A stretch of DNA of 64,000 bases. Source: CBDCCT01 sp965214995 (GTDB lineage Bacteria > Deinococcota > Deinococci > Deinococcales > Trueperaceae). A program made the translations under genes and the position numbers. The notes under the pieces were generated by a model. It ran no database searches, was not told the origin of the DNA, and saw nothing but the letters and a program-made list of their open reading frames with translations. The DNA lies in contig CBDCCT010000002.1 in assembly GCA_965214995.1 (NCBI GenBank), positions 4,402,001-4,466,000 of the forward strand, given 5' to 3'. Below, one piece after another: positions 9,579 to 17,763 of the stretch (positions within the stretch are counted from its first letter, which is position 1; each line of letters starts with the position of its first letter).

Positions 9579-10025
9579 ATGGACACCGCCCGCCCGCTAG
9601 ACGCTCGTGATGTAAACATCCGCGAGATACTGCCGCACCGCTACCCCTTTTTGCTCGTGGACCGCTTTGTATCGCTGGAGGGCGACCATTTCGAGTGCCT
9701 CAAAAACGTGTCTTACAACGAACCTTTTTTCGCAGGACATTTTCCCGAAGAGCCGGTGATGCCGGGGGTGTTGATTCTCGAGGCCCTGGCCCAGGCCGCC
9801 GCGGTGGGGTTGGCGGCGCGCGAGGGCGGGAAAGCGGGTCAAGTTGGTTATCTCGCGGCGGTAGACGGGGCCAAGTTTAAGCGCAAGGTCGTGCCGGGCG
9901 ATACTTTACGCCTCACGGGCGACATCCTCCTCTTCCGCCGCGGGCTCTGCAAGGTTCAGGCGAGCGCGCTCGTGGGCGACGAGACGGCCGCCGAAGCCCA
10001 GCTATCGTTCGTGTTCGCCCGATAA
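9579..10025 (+). CDS. fabZ: 3-hydroxyacyl-[ACP] dehydratase FabZ
   Basis: Hot-dog-fold dehydratase of fatty acid elongation that shares the 3-hydroxyacyl-ACP pool with LpxA and LpxD. The catalytic His is in LPHRYPFLLVDR (near residue 25) and the catalytic Glu in PVMPGVLILEALAQ (near residue 70), with AGHFPEEP between them. At 148 residues it is complete. Co-location of fabZ with lpxA/lpxD is common in diderms and balances phospholipid against lipid A synthesis. The start follows a -10-like TAAACT by 6 bases, with no Shine-Dalgarno sequence, suggesting it can also be read from a leaderless transcript. Confidence 0.94.
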   Translation: MDTARPLDARDVNIREILPHRYPFLLVDRFVSLEGDHFECLKNVSYNEPFFAGHFPEEPVMPGVLILEALAQAAAVGLAAREGGKAGQVGYLAAVDGAKFKRKVVPGDTLRLTGDILLFRRGLCKVQASALVGDETAAEAQLSFVFAR

Positions 10026-10079
10026 ACTTGATATCGTGAGCGTGACGCGTAGGCAACACATAGGTTTTTCCTCCCCGCT

Positions 10080-10856
10080 ATGAGCCACGTTCTCCCCTCC
10101 CGCATCCACTCGAGCGCCGTCATCGACCCCGGTGCTCATCTCGCCCCCGACGTGGTGATAGAGCCTTTTGTAATCATCGAAGAGAACGTGACGGTGGGGC
10201 GTGGGACGCACCTGCTGCCCGGCACGGTCTTGGCGCGCGGTGCCCGCGTCGGGGCGGACTGTCGGCTCGGCCCCTACGCCACGGTGGGCGGCGAGCCGAT
10301 GGACACACGTTTCAAGGGCGAGCCGAGTTACGCGGTGCTGGACGACGGGGTGGTGATGCGCGACTTTGCGAGCGTGCATAGGGCGACGGGCGAGGGCGAG
10401 GAGACGCACGTCGGCGAGGGCACGTTGCTCATGTCCTACGCCCACGTGTCGCACAACGCGCGCGTCGGGCGGGGCTGCGTCTTGACGACGCACGTGCAAC
10501 TAGGCGGTCACTGCGAGGTGGGTGACTACGCGGTGCTGGGCGCGTCGGCGCTGCTCCACCAGTTCTGCCGGGTGGGCGCTTACGCCATGTTCGGCGCGGG
10601 GAGCGCGAGCAACAAAGACATCCTCCCCTTTAGCATGGCGCGCGGCAACCCCGCGCGTCACTACCGCCTCAACCGGGTGGGGCTGACGCGGCGCGGCGTC
10701 ACGGGCGAGCGTTACGCGAGGCTCGAGCGCGCCCTGCGCGCCCTGCGCTACCGCAACGCGGTTCGGCTTGCTGAACTCGCCCTCGAGAGCGACGACGTGA
10801 GGCTCATGCTCGAGTTCTGCGCCACCAGTCGCCGCGGCGTCGCCCGCTTTGTCTAA
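10080..10856 (+). CDS. lpxA: UDP-N-acetylglucosamine O-acyltransferase LpxA
   Basis: First enzyme of lipid A synthesis: transfers 3-hydroxyacyl from ACP to UDP-GlcNAc. The N-terminal two thirds are hexapeptide repeats of a left-handed beta-helix; the block TLLMSYAHVSHNARVG contains the expected catalytic His near residue 123, and GGEPMDTRFKGEPSYAVL is the family's substrate loop. The C-terminal ~70 residues form the helical cap, ending in RRGVARFV, for a total of 258 residues, which is typical. In GnnA/GnnB organisms LpxA accepts the 3-amino sugar; the sequence alone does not say whether this one does. Confidence 0.93.
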   Translation: MSHVLPSRIHSSAVIDPGAHLAPDVVIEPFVIIEENVTVGRGTHLLPGTVLARGARVGADCRLGPYATVGGEPMDTRFKGEPSYAVLDDGVVMRDFASVHRATGEGEETHVGEGTLLMSYAHVSHNARVGRGCVLTTHVQLGGHCEVGDYAVLGASALLHQFCRVGAYAMFGAGSASNKDILPFSMARGNPARHYRLNRVGLTRRGVTGERYARLERALRALRYRNAVRLAELALESDDVRLMLEFCATSRRGVARFV

Positions 10857-10857
10857 A

Positions 10858-12063
10858 ATGCAGGCCGTTCTTCTTTCCAACGGCCCCGGCGAACTTTACA
10901 CCTGGGTCCAGCCCGTGCTGGCCGAGCTGCGCCGCCACCCCTTACGCGTCCACCCTTTACACATTCACATCGGCCTCGTCCCCTGCCAGTTTGCGAGCGG
11001 CGCAGAAACGCGCATCGCCGCGACTTTCGGGGCGGACAGCGTCTCCTCGCCGGGCGACTTCGCGCGCTTTATGACCCTGGGGCGGCGACTGCCGGGGCTC
11101 GAGCACCCCTCCCCCAACGGCTTCGTGCTGAGCCTCGGCGGGAGCACCGGGATGGCTTTGGATATGGGTAAAAAACTTGGCTACCCCGTTTACCGCTATT
11201 CTTTTGTGCCCACCTGGCACCGCAAGCTGGCCGGTTTATTCGTCCACGACGCGCGCGCCGAGCGCCGGGCGCGGCTTTTGGGCGTGCCGAAAGAACGTTT
11301 GCAGTGCGTCGGCAACCTCGTCGCCGACGCCGTAAAGCTCGCCGAACCCGCGCCGGAACGTGGCCGCCCGCACGTGCTCCTCATGCCCGGCAGCCGCGAC
11401 GCCTTTGCGGTCCACCTTATTCCTCTGATGATTGCGCTCGCCGACGCGCTGGGCGAGCGCTTTCCGAAGGCCCGCTTCGTCTGGCCGGTGAGCCGTTTAT
11501 TAAGTGAGGAAGCCGTTGAGACCGGAATCCGAGGCGTTCATAAAGAAACGCTCGGCGGCGTGGCTGGAGAGCTCGAGGGTGAGAGGGTCATGACTCCAAA
11601 GGGGCACGCGCTCGAGCTTGCTCCCGAAAACTCGCGCTACGCCCACATGCGCGCCGCCGACTTAGCCGTCACCATTCCGGGCACCAACACTTTAGAACTC
11701 GGTATTGCAGGCGTGCCCAGCCTCGTGCTCTTGCCCCTCAACAAGCCCGAGGTGATTCCGCTCGAGGGCCCCGGCCACTGGCTCTCATTGGTGCCTGGGG
11801 TCGGCACCGCGCTCAAACGGCGGGCGGTGAGGCTGGCGGCCCCTCATTTTCCCGTGGCGCTGCCCAACCTCTTAAGCGGCGAAGACTTGATGGTCGAGAT
11901 GAAGGGCAAGATTATTTTGGAGGAGGTAGTTGACAAGGCGGTGGCGCTGCTTACTGACCCCGAGGAGCGCGCGCGGCGCAAAAGCCGCCTTTTAGAAACG
12001 ATGCCCCCGCCCGGCGCGGCGGCGCGGCTTGTTGAGCGGGTGCTGCTCGAGTGCGGCCCGTGA
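10858..12063 (+). CDS. LpxB-like glycosyltransferase (lipid-A-disaccharide synthase-related)
   Basis: GT-B fold, GT19-like glycosyltransferase. It opens with VLLSNGPGELYTWVQPVLAEL in place of the classical LpxB AGEASGD motif, has a nucleotide-binding segment (LMPGSRDAFAVHLIPLM), and near residue 272 PGTNTLELGIAGVPSLVL, matching the LpxB GTATLE region. The 401 residues and the order lpxD-lpxC-gfo-fabZ-lpxA-this gene argue that it condenses UDP-diacylglucosamine with lipid X. A caveat is that the variant N-terminus belongs to the LpxB-related branch, whose substrate is less certain. ATG 10858 lies 1 base past the lpxA stop; the downstream ABC gene begins in a GTGA overlap. Confidence 0.72.
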   Translation: MQAVLLSNGPGELYTWVQPVLAELRRHPLRVHPLHIHIGLVPCQFASGAETRIAATFGADSVSSPGDFARFMTLGRRLPGLEHPSPNGFVLSLGGSTGMALDMGKKLGYPVYRYSFVPTWHRKLAGLFVHDARAERRARLLGVPKERLQCVGNLVADAVKLAEPAPERGRPHVLLMPGSRDAFAVHLIPLMIALADALGERFPKARFVWPVSRLLSEEAVETGIRGVHKETLGGVAGELEGERVMTPKGHALELAPENSRYAHMRAADLAVTIPGTNTLELGIAGVPSLVLLPLNKPEVIPLEGPGHWLSLVPGVGTALKRRAVRLAAPHFPVALPNLLSGEDLMVEMKGKIILEEVVDKAVALLTDPEERARRKSRLLETMPPPGAAARLVERVLLECGP

Positions 12064-13703
12064 AGCTCCCGCGTCTCCTGCTGCCCCGCTCTGGCTCAGC
12101 TCTGGCTGGCTTGGGCGCGGCGGCGCTCAACGCGCTTTTGCGCGTGGCTGTCGCGCCGCTCTTGGTGCAGCCCGTGTTCGACCGGGTGCTCGTCCGCGGG
12201 GACTTAGCGGCGCTGCCGCGGGTGCTGCTGGTGGGCGGCGCGGTGGTCGTGGCGGGCGCGGGTGTCTTGTGGGCACAGGACGCGCTGCTGGGACACGTCG
12301 CCGCCCGGACGAGCGCCGAGTGGCGCGAACGCGTTTACCGTCACCTGTTGGGGAGGCCGTTGGAGCGCGAAAGCTCCTCCGGCGGCCTCACCAGCCGCTT
12401 GCTTACCGACCTCAAAGAAGTCGAGGTTTACTTGCAGTTCGGGCTCGGCACGCTCCTCGCGGAGAGTTTGACGGTTGTGGGCATTATGGCGGTGCTTCTT
12501 TACAGCAACCCGCTGGCGACGCTCTACCTCTTGGCGATGATGGCACCTCTCGCGCTCGTTCTCACCTGGACGGGGCGGCGGGTCGAGGCGCTTTCGACCC
12601 GTGTCCAAACGAACACCGAGGAGGTCGGCGCGCACCTCCAGGAAGGTCTCAAACACCGCGAGGTGGCGCGGGCGTTTGGGTTGGAGCGCTTCCTCCTCAA
12701 CCGCCTGCGCCCCGCCAACGAGCGCACCGCGCACGCAGGGAGCACCCGCGCGCTCTGGGCGGGCGCACAAACGCCGCTCGCCCAAACTTTGGGTTTCGCC
12801 GCCGTCGCCGTGCTCTTAGTTATCCTCTCGAGAAGCGTCGCCGCTGGGCGGATGAGCCTGGGCGAGGTGACGGCCTACCTCACGCTGCTCGCGCTCCTGT
12901 CAACGCCCGCGCAACTCCTGCCCAGAGGTTACGCCCTTCTCCAAGGTGCGAGAGCCGCTTCCACGCGCCTGCAAGCCCTGCTTGCGGCGTCGCCAGAGGT
13001 GCCGATAGAGAACGCCTCGAGCTTCCCGCCTCCCACCGCGACACCCCGGTTGCGCCTCGAGCACGTCCACTTCACCTACGGAACTCATGAAATTCTAAAG
13101 GACGTAATGGCTGACTTCCGCGGCCCCGCGCTCGTCGCGCTTACAGGCACCAGCGGGAGCGGCAAGACTACCCTGCTGAGGCTGCTTTTGGGGCTCGAGC
13201 AACCCATAAGGGGACGCATCACCCTTGATGATGTGGGGCTCGAGGAGCTATCCGAGGACATTCTACGCACACGTATCGCTCATGTGCCGCAAGACACCGC
13301 CCTCTTCCGCGCCTCCTTGCGCGACAACCTGCTCTTGGGCCGCGACTATCCCGAAGCGCGCCTCTGGGGCGTGCTGGCGGCGGTAAGGCTTATTGAGACC
13401 GTCCGCATCCTCCCCGGCGGCCTCGACTACCCCTTGAGCGAGGATGGCGGCGGGCTTTCGGGCGGGCAGCGGGGCCGCCTGGCGGTGGCGCGGGCGCTTC
13501 TGTCAGAGCCGGAGGTGCTGCTGCTGGATGAGCCGAGCGCCAATCTGGACGCAGAAAGCGAGAGCGTCCTCGTCACCACGCTCAAGAAGCAGGCCAAAAC
13601 GCGCCTCGTGCTCGTCGTCGCCCACCGTCCCGCTTTGGTGAGCGCCGCCGACGAGGTCTATACGCTCGAGCAAGGGCGGCTCGAGCTTAAGGTACGCGCG
13701 TGA
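12060..13703 (+). CDS. MsbA-like ABC exporter (fused membrane and ATPase domains)
   Basis: Half-size ABC exporter. Residues 1-~280 are the transmembrane domain with six hydrophobic spans; the ATPase follows with Walker A TGTSGSGKTTLLRLLLGLE (near 362), Q-loop VPQDTALF, signature LSGGQRGRLAVARALL (near 464), Walker B VLLLDEPSANLD and H-loop AHRPAL. At the end of an lpx operon it is the natural candidate for flipping the lipid A precursor across the inner membrane, as MsbA does, though the family also exports drugs and lipids. GTG 12060 forms a 4-base overlap with the previous stop; GTG 12051 is an alternative. An ATGA-type overlap (GTGA) also joins it to the methyltransferase. Confidence 0.85.
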   Translation: MKLPRLLLPRSGSALAGLGAAALNALLRVAVAPLLVQPVFDRVLVRGDLAALPRVLLVGGAVVVAGAGVLWAQDALLGHVAARTSAEWRERVYRHLLGRPLERESSSGGLTSRLLTDLKEVEVYLQFGLGTLLAESLTVVGIMAVLLYSNPLATLYLLAMMAPLALVLTWTGRRVEALSTRVQTNTEEVGAHLQEGLKHREVARAFGLERFLLNRLRPANERTAHAGSTRALWAGAQTPLAQTLGFAAVAVLLVILSRSVAAGRMSLGEVTAYLTLLALLSTPAQLLPRGYALLQGARAASTRLQALLAASPEVPIENASSFPPPTATPRLRLEHVHFTYGTHEILKDVMADFRGPALVALTGTSGSGKTTLLRLLLGLEQPIRGRITLDDVGLEELSEDILRTRIAHVPQDTALFRASLRDNLLLGRDYPEARLWGVLAAVRLIETVRILPGGLDYPLSEDGGGLSGGQRGRLAVARALLSEPEVLLLDEPSANLDAESESVLVTTLKKQAKTRLVLVVAHRPALVSAADEVYTLEQGRLELKVRA

Positions 13704-14437
13704 ACTACGACCCCCTGGCCGCGCTCTACGACGCGCAGTACGCCTCCTACCGCGACGACTTCCCCTTTTACACGCGCCTAGCCGACGACTACGGGAGCCC
13801 GGTTTTGGAACTCGGCGCGGGGAGCGCCCGCGTGAGCGCCGCGCTGGCCCGCGCGGGTCATGAGGTGGTGGGTATTGAACTCTCTAAAGAGATGCTGACG
13901 TGGGCGAGGGCGCGGCTCGAGCACCTCGGCTTAAAGGAGCGCGTGCAATTACACAAAGGCGACATGCGCAGCTTTGAGCTTGGGCAAGCCTTCCCCCTCA
14001 TCATCGCGCCCTTCAACACCTTTATGCACGCTTACACACCAAACGACCAAGACACTACCCTCGCCGCCGTGAAGCGTCACTTAGCGCCCGGCGGGCTGTT
14101 CGCGTTGGACCTTTTTAACCCGAACTTTAACGAACTCAACGTGCTGCGCCGTGAGGCCGAGTGGCGTAACGTCGGCGGGCCGAGGAGCGAACTCTTTTTG
14201 CTCCAGACGCACGACCCCAACGCGCAACTCATCGAAACGCGGTATTACCTTGACACGGTGGCCGAGGACGGCACGCTAAAACGACAAATCACGACCCTCA
14301 GACAGCGTTATTTCACGCGCTTTGAACTCGAGCGCGCCCTACGCACCGCAGGTTTTGAGCATCTACAGTTTTTCGGTCACTTCGACAGACGACACTACCG
14401 CACCGCCGAAGACCACCTCATCTGCTTGGCCCGCTAA
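13700..14437 (+). CDS. Class I SAM-dependent methyltransferase
   Basis: Rossmann-fold methyltransferase: motif I PVLELGAGSARVSAALARAG near residue 35, the acidic end of strand 2 in VVGIELSKEM, and motif IV region LIIAPFNTFMH. At 245 residues it is a free-standing enzyme. The GTG start overlaps the stop of the ABC exporter, so it is translationally coupled to the lpx operon. A role in modifying an envelope glycan or lipid is suggested only by context; the substrate is unknown. Its stop codon overlaps the stop of a possible 55-residue ORF on the opposite strand. Confidence 0.8.
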   Translation: MNYDPLAALYDAQYASYRDDFPFYTRLADDYGSPVLELGAGSARVSAALARAGHEVVGIELSKEMLTWARARLEHLGLKERVQLHKGDMRSFELGQAFPLIIAPFNTFMHAYTPNDQDTTLAAVKRHLAPGGLFALDLFNPNFNELNVLRREAEWRNVGGPRSELFLLQTHDPNAQLIETRYYLDTVAEDGTLKRQITTLRQRYFTRFELERALRTAGFEHLQFFGHFDRRHYRTAEDHLICLAR

Positions 14438-14601
14438 CGCTGCTTGGGCGCGTGTATCTTTACGCTTTGCCGCCTTGAATCCTCGCGCCGCCCCTCACGC
14501 ACAGGACGGTCCGCCTTACGCACATAAATGTCCTCGTGCTGCGCCTCTTCGCAAGTGAAGAGGGTCTCGAGCATCCTCAGCGATATGGGTTTGACTGACA
14601 T
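14434..14601 (-). CDS. Small hypothetical protein (55 aa)
   Basis: Unrecognised. The frame runs from ATG 14601 to a TAG at 14436-14434 and encodes a basic, Arg/Lys-rich 55-residue peptide (MSVKPISLRMLETLFTCEEA at its start). Support is indirect: a TATACT box lies 5 bases upstream of the ATG, the same leaderless layout seen at many other starts here, and codon third positions are mostly G/C like those of real genes. Its stop overlaps the stop of the convergent methyltransferase gene. It has no signal peptide, membrane span or cysteine pair. Confidence 0.4.
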   Translation of the reverse strand: MSVKPISLRMLETLFTCEEAQHEDIYVRKADRPVREGRREDSRRQSVKIHAPKQR

Positions 14602-14835
14602 AAATCAGTATAGCATATTTGTAAGCTTTTGCACACATATTTATGAAGTTGCGTTGTACTCAGCTACGTCACCTTAAGTTCAAAGTTTGGAAGCGAAAGC
14701 ACGACGAGCGAGGGTATATCAAGTCTTTTCCGAAAGGTGTACACATCTATATTGTTGTGGTGCGCGACGAAAAGCGACATAACGGTGGCGTGGCTCATAA
14801 CGTTTGAGCATGGCGGATGAGGACGAGCGACCCCG
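14602..14835. other. AT-rich intergenic remnant between methyltransferase and aminotransferase genes
   Basis: Clearly more AT-rich than its neighbours. It holds two mutually exclusive short frames: 14643-14807 on the plus strand (54 codons, Lys/Arg-rich) and 14798-14664 on the minus strand (44 codons, reading MSHATVMSLFVAHHNNIDVY at its start, vaguely PIN-domain-like). Neither has a ribosome binding site I would trust. It looks like acquired or decaying DNA, perhaps a toxin-antitoxin remnant. The 14607-14612 -10 box for the small ORF is here. Confidence 0.3.
14607..14612 (-). promoter_or_regulatory. Leaderless-type -10 box for the 55-aa ORF
   Basis: On the minus strand TATACT ends 5 bases before the ATG at 14601. 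No good -35 hexamer is visible. Confidence 0.4.
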
Positions 14836-15975
14836 TCAAGCCTCTCCCAGCACGCGCAACGCGGCGCTCACGCCCTGACCGTGGGGAACCTCCCGCCCAA
14901 GCTCGCGCAGCACGTCCTCCAAAACCGCAACCACCGTCACCGCGTCGTAGGCATCGGCATGACCCATCACCGAGGGCCGGAAGAGCACCCCTTTAGCCTC
15001 GCCCTGACCGCTCGCAATGCGCGCGCCTCGAGCCGCGAAGCCCTTGACGATGTCCGGGGCCGCGACGCCCTGGGGGGCGCGTAGGGCGGCCACCGCCGGA
15101 CTTGTGCGTTCAGCGTAGGGGGCGCAGCCCAGGGCGCAGGCTCCCTTAAGCACCGCCCAGTTGAGCCGTCCGCGCCGCGCCCACACCGCCTCCATCCCCT
15201 CCTCGAGCAGCATTCCCAGCGCCACGTTGAGCCCCGCGACAAGACTCACCGCTGGAGTGTAGGCGGTCTGTCCCTCCCTTTGTTGCTTACGCTCCTTGCG
15301 TAAATCGAGATAGAAACTTGGGTTTAGCCCTTCGGTATTCGCCCAAGCGCGCTCGGAAAGCCAGGCGAACGCGAGGCCGGGAGGCGTCATGAGACCCTTC
15401 TGACTCCCCGACACCACCACGTCCAAGCCCCAGTCGCGCGGCCTCAGCTCGGCCACGCCCAAGGAGGTCACGGCGTCCACGATAACGAGCGCGTTGGGAA
15501 GCTCCTCGCGTACAACCCTTGCCAGCGCCTCCACGTCGTGAAGCGCGCCCGTCGAGGTCTCGGAGTGCGTGATCATGAGCGCCGCCGCGTCGGAATGGAT
15601 GCGCAGGAGGTCGCGCACCGCTTCCGGGGGGGCGACCTGGCCCCACTCGAGCCGCAGCTCCACCACCTCATAACCGTAGTGAGAAACCAGCTTCACCCAG
15701 CGCTCGCCGAACTTGCCCGCGTTGACGCCAATAACTTTACTCCCCTTGGGCACCGCCGCCAACAACCCCGCCTCGAACGCCGCCGTCCCGCTCCCCGCGA
15801 GGACCAGCACGTCGTCGCCGGGCACGCAGGCCACCTCGGCAAGCCGCTTTCTCACCTCCAAAAAAAGTTCCTTAAAGGCCGTTGTCCGGTGATGGATGAT
15901 GGGGCGGGCAGTTGCCGCTAAAACTTGAGGCGGCACCTCAACGGGGCCGGGCGCGAGCAAGCGGGGTTTGTACAT
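14836..15975 (-). CDS. Class V aminotransferase (serine/alanine-glyoxylate type; probable SerC role)
   Basis: PLP-dependent fold-type I aminotransferase of the alanine-glyoxylate/serine-pyruvate group. Visible: N-terminal LLAPGPVEVPPQVLAA, LAGSGTAAFEAGLLAAVPKG, VDAVTSLGVAELRPRDWGLD and the PLP lysine in SGSQKGLMTPPG near residue 195. At 379 residues it is complete, with GAGGAG-like ribosome binding just before ATG 15975. It lies 115 bases downstream of serA on the same strand. In several thermophiles and archaea such an enzyme next to serA replaces canonical SerC and converts phosphohydroxypyruvate to phosphoserine; that is the inferred role here. Confidence 0.82.
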   Translation of the reverse strand: MYKPRLLAPGPVEVPPQVLAATARPIIHHRTTAFKELFLEVRKRLAEVACVPGDDVLVLAGSGTAAFEAGLLAAVPKGSKVIGVNAGKFGERWVKLVSHYGYEVVELRLEWGQVAPPEAVRDLLRIHSDAAALMITHSETSTGALHDVEALARVVREELPNALVIVDAVTSLGVAELRPRDWGLDVVVSGSQKGLMTPPGLAFAWLSERAWANTEGLNPSFYLDLRKERKQQREGQTAYTPAVSLVAGLNVALGMLLEEGMEAVWARRGRLNWAVLKGACALGCAPYAERTSPAVAALRAPQGVAAPDIVKGFAARGARIASGQGEAKGVLFRPSVMGHADAYDAVTVVAVLEDVLRELGREVPHGQGVSAALRVLGEA

Positions 15976-16090
15976 GGCTATCTCCTCAAAAGGGGGGCGG
16001 TTGGCTCTTTACACCTTCACCACAGCTTTACAGAATTACTGAGCGTGTTTCAAACGGGGTACCAACCCCCACCCAGCGGGATGCTATTCC

Positions 16091-17665
16091 TTACAACTTC
16101 ACCATATTGAGGCTGTGAATCACGTCCGGCATGTTCCTCAACGTGTTTAATACGCTTTCCGGCGGCGCTTGGTCGAGCGTCAGCGCGAACAGGGCCAGGC
16201 CGTCGCCGCCCACGCGCGAGAGCTGCATCCCCGAGATGTTCACGCCCGCGTCGCCCAAGACCGTGCCCACCTTGCCCACCGCGCCGGGCCTGTCGTAGTT
16301 CGTGCAGATGAGCATGGGACCCTCCGGGCGGACCTCGATGGGAAAGTCGTTGATGTCGACGATACGCGGCGCGGTGCCCAGCACGGTCCCGCCGACGCTG
16401 AAAGAGCCCTCGTCGGTCACCGCCTTGACTTCAATGTGGGTGGTGTAGCCCCTCGAGCGCGAGGCCGACACCTTAGACACGCGGATGTCGCGCTCTTTGG
16501 CAATCGAGGGCGCGTTGATGTAATTGGGGGGCTCGTCCAGGATGGGTTCCAGAAAGCCCTTCGTCGCCGCGACCGCCACGGGGTCGGGGTCCATCGGGAA
16601 GGTGCCCGCGAACTCGATTTGCAACTCGCGCACGCGCCCCTTGGCGAGCTGGGCGACGGTCTTGCCCAGCGCCTCGCCCAACTTGAGGTGCGGCCCCAAC
16701 GCCGCCATGACCTCGGGGGCCAAGGCGGGCGCGTTCACCGCGCCCCTCGAGAGGTCGCCGCGCAGCGCCAGCACGGTGCGCTCTAAGATCTCCGCCCCCA
16801 CCCGCGCCTGCGCCTCGGCGGTGTTGGCCCCTAAGTGCGCGGTCAAGACCACGTCGTCACGTTTGAGGAGCGGATGGTCGGTGCTGGGGGGCTCGAGCAC
16901 GTACACGTCGAGCCCCGCCGCGAAGAGTTTGCCGTTTTCCAAGGCCTCGACCAGCGCCTCTTCCTGGATGATGCCGCCGCGAGCCGCGTTCACCACGATG
17001 GCCCCGTGGGGCAGCGCTTTAAGCTCATCCTTACCAATCATTCCCTCGGTTTCTTCGGTCAGGGGCGTGTGGACGGTCAAGAAGTTCGATTGGGAGAGCA
17101 TCTCGAGCAGGTTGTCGTGCAGCTCGACCTTGAGTTCGGTGGCGCGGTGGCGCGAGATGTAAGGGTCGTAAGCCCCCACGCTCATGCCGAGCCCCTGCGC
17201 GCGGCGGCTCACCAGCGAGCCGATGCGGCCCAGGCCCACGATACCCAAGCGCGCCCCCTTGACCTCGCGGCCCAAAAACTTCCGGTCCCACGCCCCCTGC
17301 CGGATGAGCCGGTCCGAACGGCTCACCCCGCGCGCCGCGCAGAGCATGAGCGCCACGGCGAGTTCCGCCGCCGACACGTTGTTCGCCTCGGGCGCGTTCA
17401 GGACGAGCACTCCCCGGCGGCTCGCCGCCTCGATGTCGATGTTGTCCACCCCCACCCCGCCGCGCCCGATGACCTTGAGGCGGGTCGCGGCGCGCACCAG
17501 CGCCTCGTCCACCTGCGTGCGCGAGCGGGTGATGATGGCGTCGTACTCGCCGACGACGGTTAACAACTCGTCTTTGGGAATGCCTTCGCGGTAATCAATG
17601 TCTACGTCGGGATATTGTGCGTCACCCAACTGAATGGTGTCGGTTACTAGAATCTTGTGGGCCAT
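16091..17665 (-). CDS. serA: D-3-phosphoglycerate dehydrogenase SerA
   Basis: NAD-dependent enzyme oxidising 3-phosphoglycerate to 3-phosphohydroxypyruvate, the first step of serine synthesis. NAD-binding LGIVGLGRIGSLVSRRAQ is near residue 142; the catalytic Arg, Glu and His lie in VNAARGGIIQEEA, DVYVLEPPSTDHPLL and LTAHLGANTAEAQ. After residue ~310 come an intervening domain and a C-terminal ACT domain (MLICTNYDRPGAVGKVGTVL), giving the 524-residue long form that can be feedback-regulated by serine. TATAGT lies 9 bases before the ATG. The downstream aminotransferase completes the next pathway step. Confidence 0.94.
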   Translation of the reverse strand: MAHKILVTDTIQLGDAQYPDVDIDYREGIPKDELLTVVGEYDAIITRSRTQVDEALVRAATRLKVIGRGGVGVDNIDIEAASRRGVLVLNAPEANNVSAAELAVALMLCAARGVSRSDRLIRQGAWDRKFLGREVKGARLGIVGLGRIGSLVSRRAQGLGMSVGAYDPYISRHRATELKVELHDNLLEMLSQSNFLTVHTPLTEETEGMIGKDELKALPHGAIVVNAARGGIIQEEALVEALENGKLFAAGLDVYVLEPPSTDHPLLKRDDVVLTAHLGANTAEAQARVGAEILERTVLALRGDLSRGAVNAPALAPEVMAALGPHLKLGEALGKTVAQLAKGRVRELQIEFAGTFPMDPDPVAVAATKGFLEPILDEPPNYINAPSIAKERDIRVSKVSASRSRGYTTHIEVKAVTDEGSFSVGGTVLGTAPRIVDINDFPIEVRPEGPMLICTNYDRPGAVGKVGTVLGDAGVNISGMQLSRVGGDGLALFALTLDQAPPESVLNTLRNMPDVIHSLNMVKL

Positions 17666-17674
17666 AGCTTAGGG

Positions 17675-17680
17675 ACTATA
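17675..17680 (-). promoter_or_regulatory. Near-leaderless -10 box for serA
   Basis: Minus-strand TATAGT ends 9 bases before the serA ATG at 17665, which would give a leader of only a few nucleotides. Confidence 0.45.
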
Positions 17681-17763
17681 CCGCGCAGAATGGCGTTCCG
17701 TTCAAATTACGGTGAAGTCAGCGCCGCTATGGAGCAACTCCGAAAAAGCTTTATAGACCTCTG

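Noticed and set aside
12029..13090. 353-codon open frame on the plus strand overlapping the lpxB-like and ABC exporter genes
   Set aside because: Arg/Gly/Pro-rich shadow translation in a high-GC region; the ABC exporter frame has complete Walker, signature and H-loop motifs over the same bases.
14643..14807. 54-codon plus-strand frame beside the 55-aa ORF
   Set aside because: AT-rich, no ribosome site, and it competes with a minus-strand frame; kept only as part of the remnant region.
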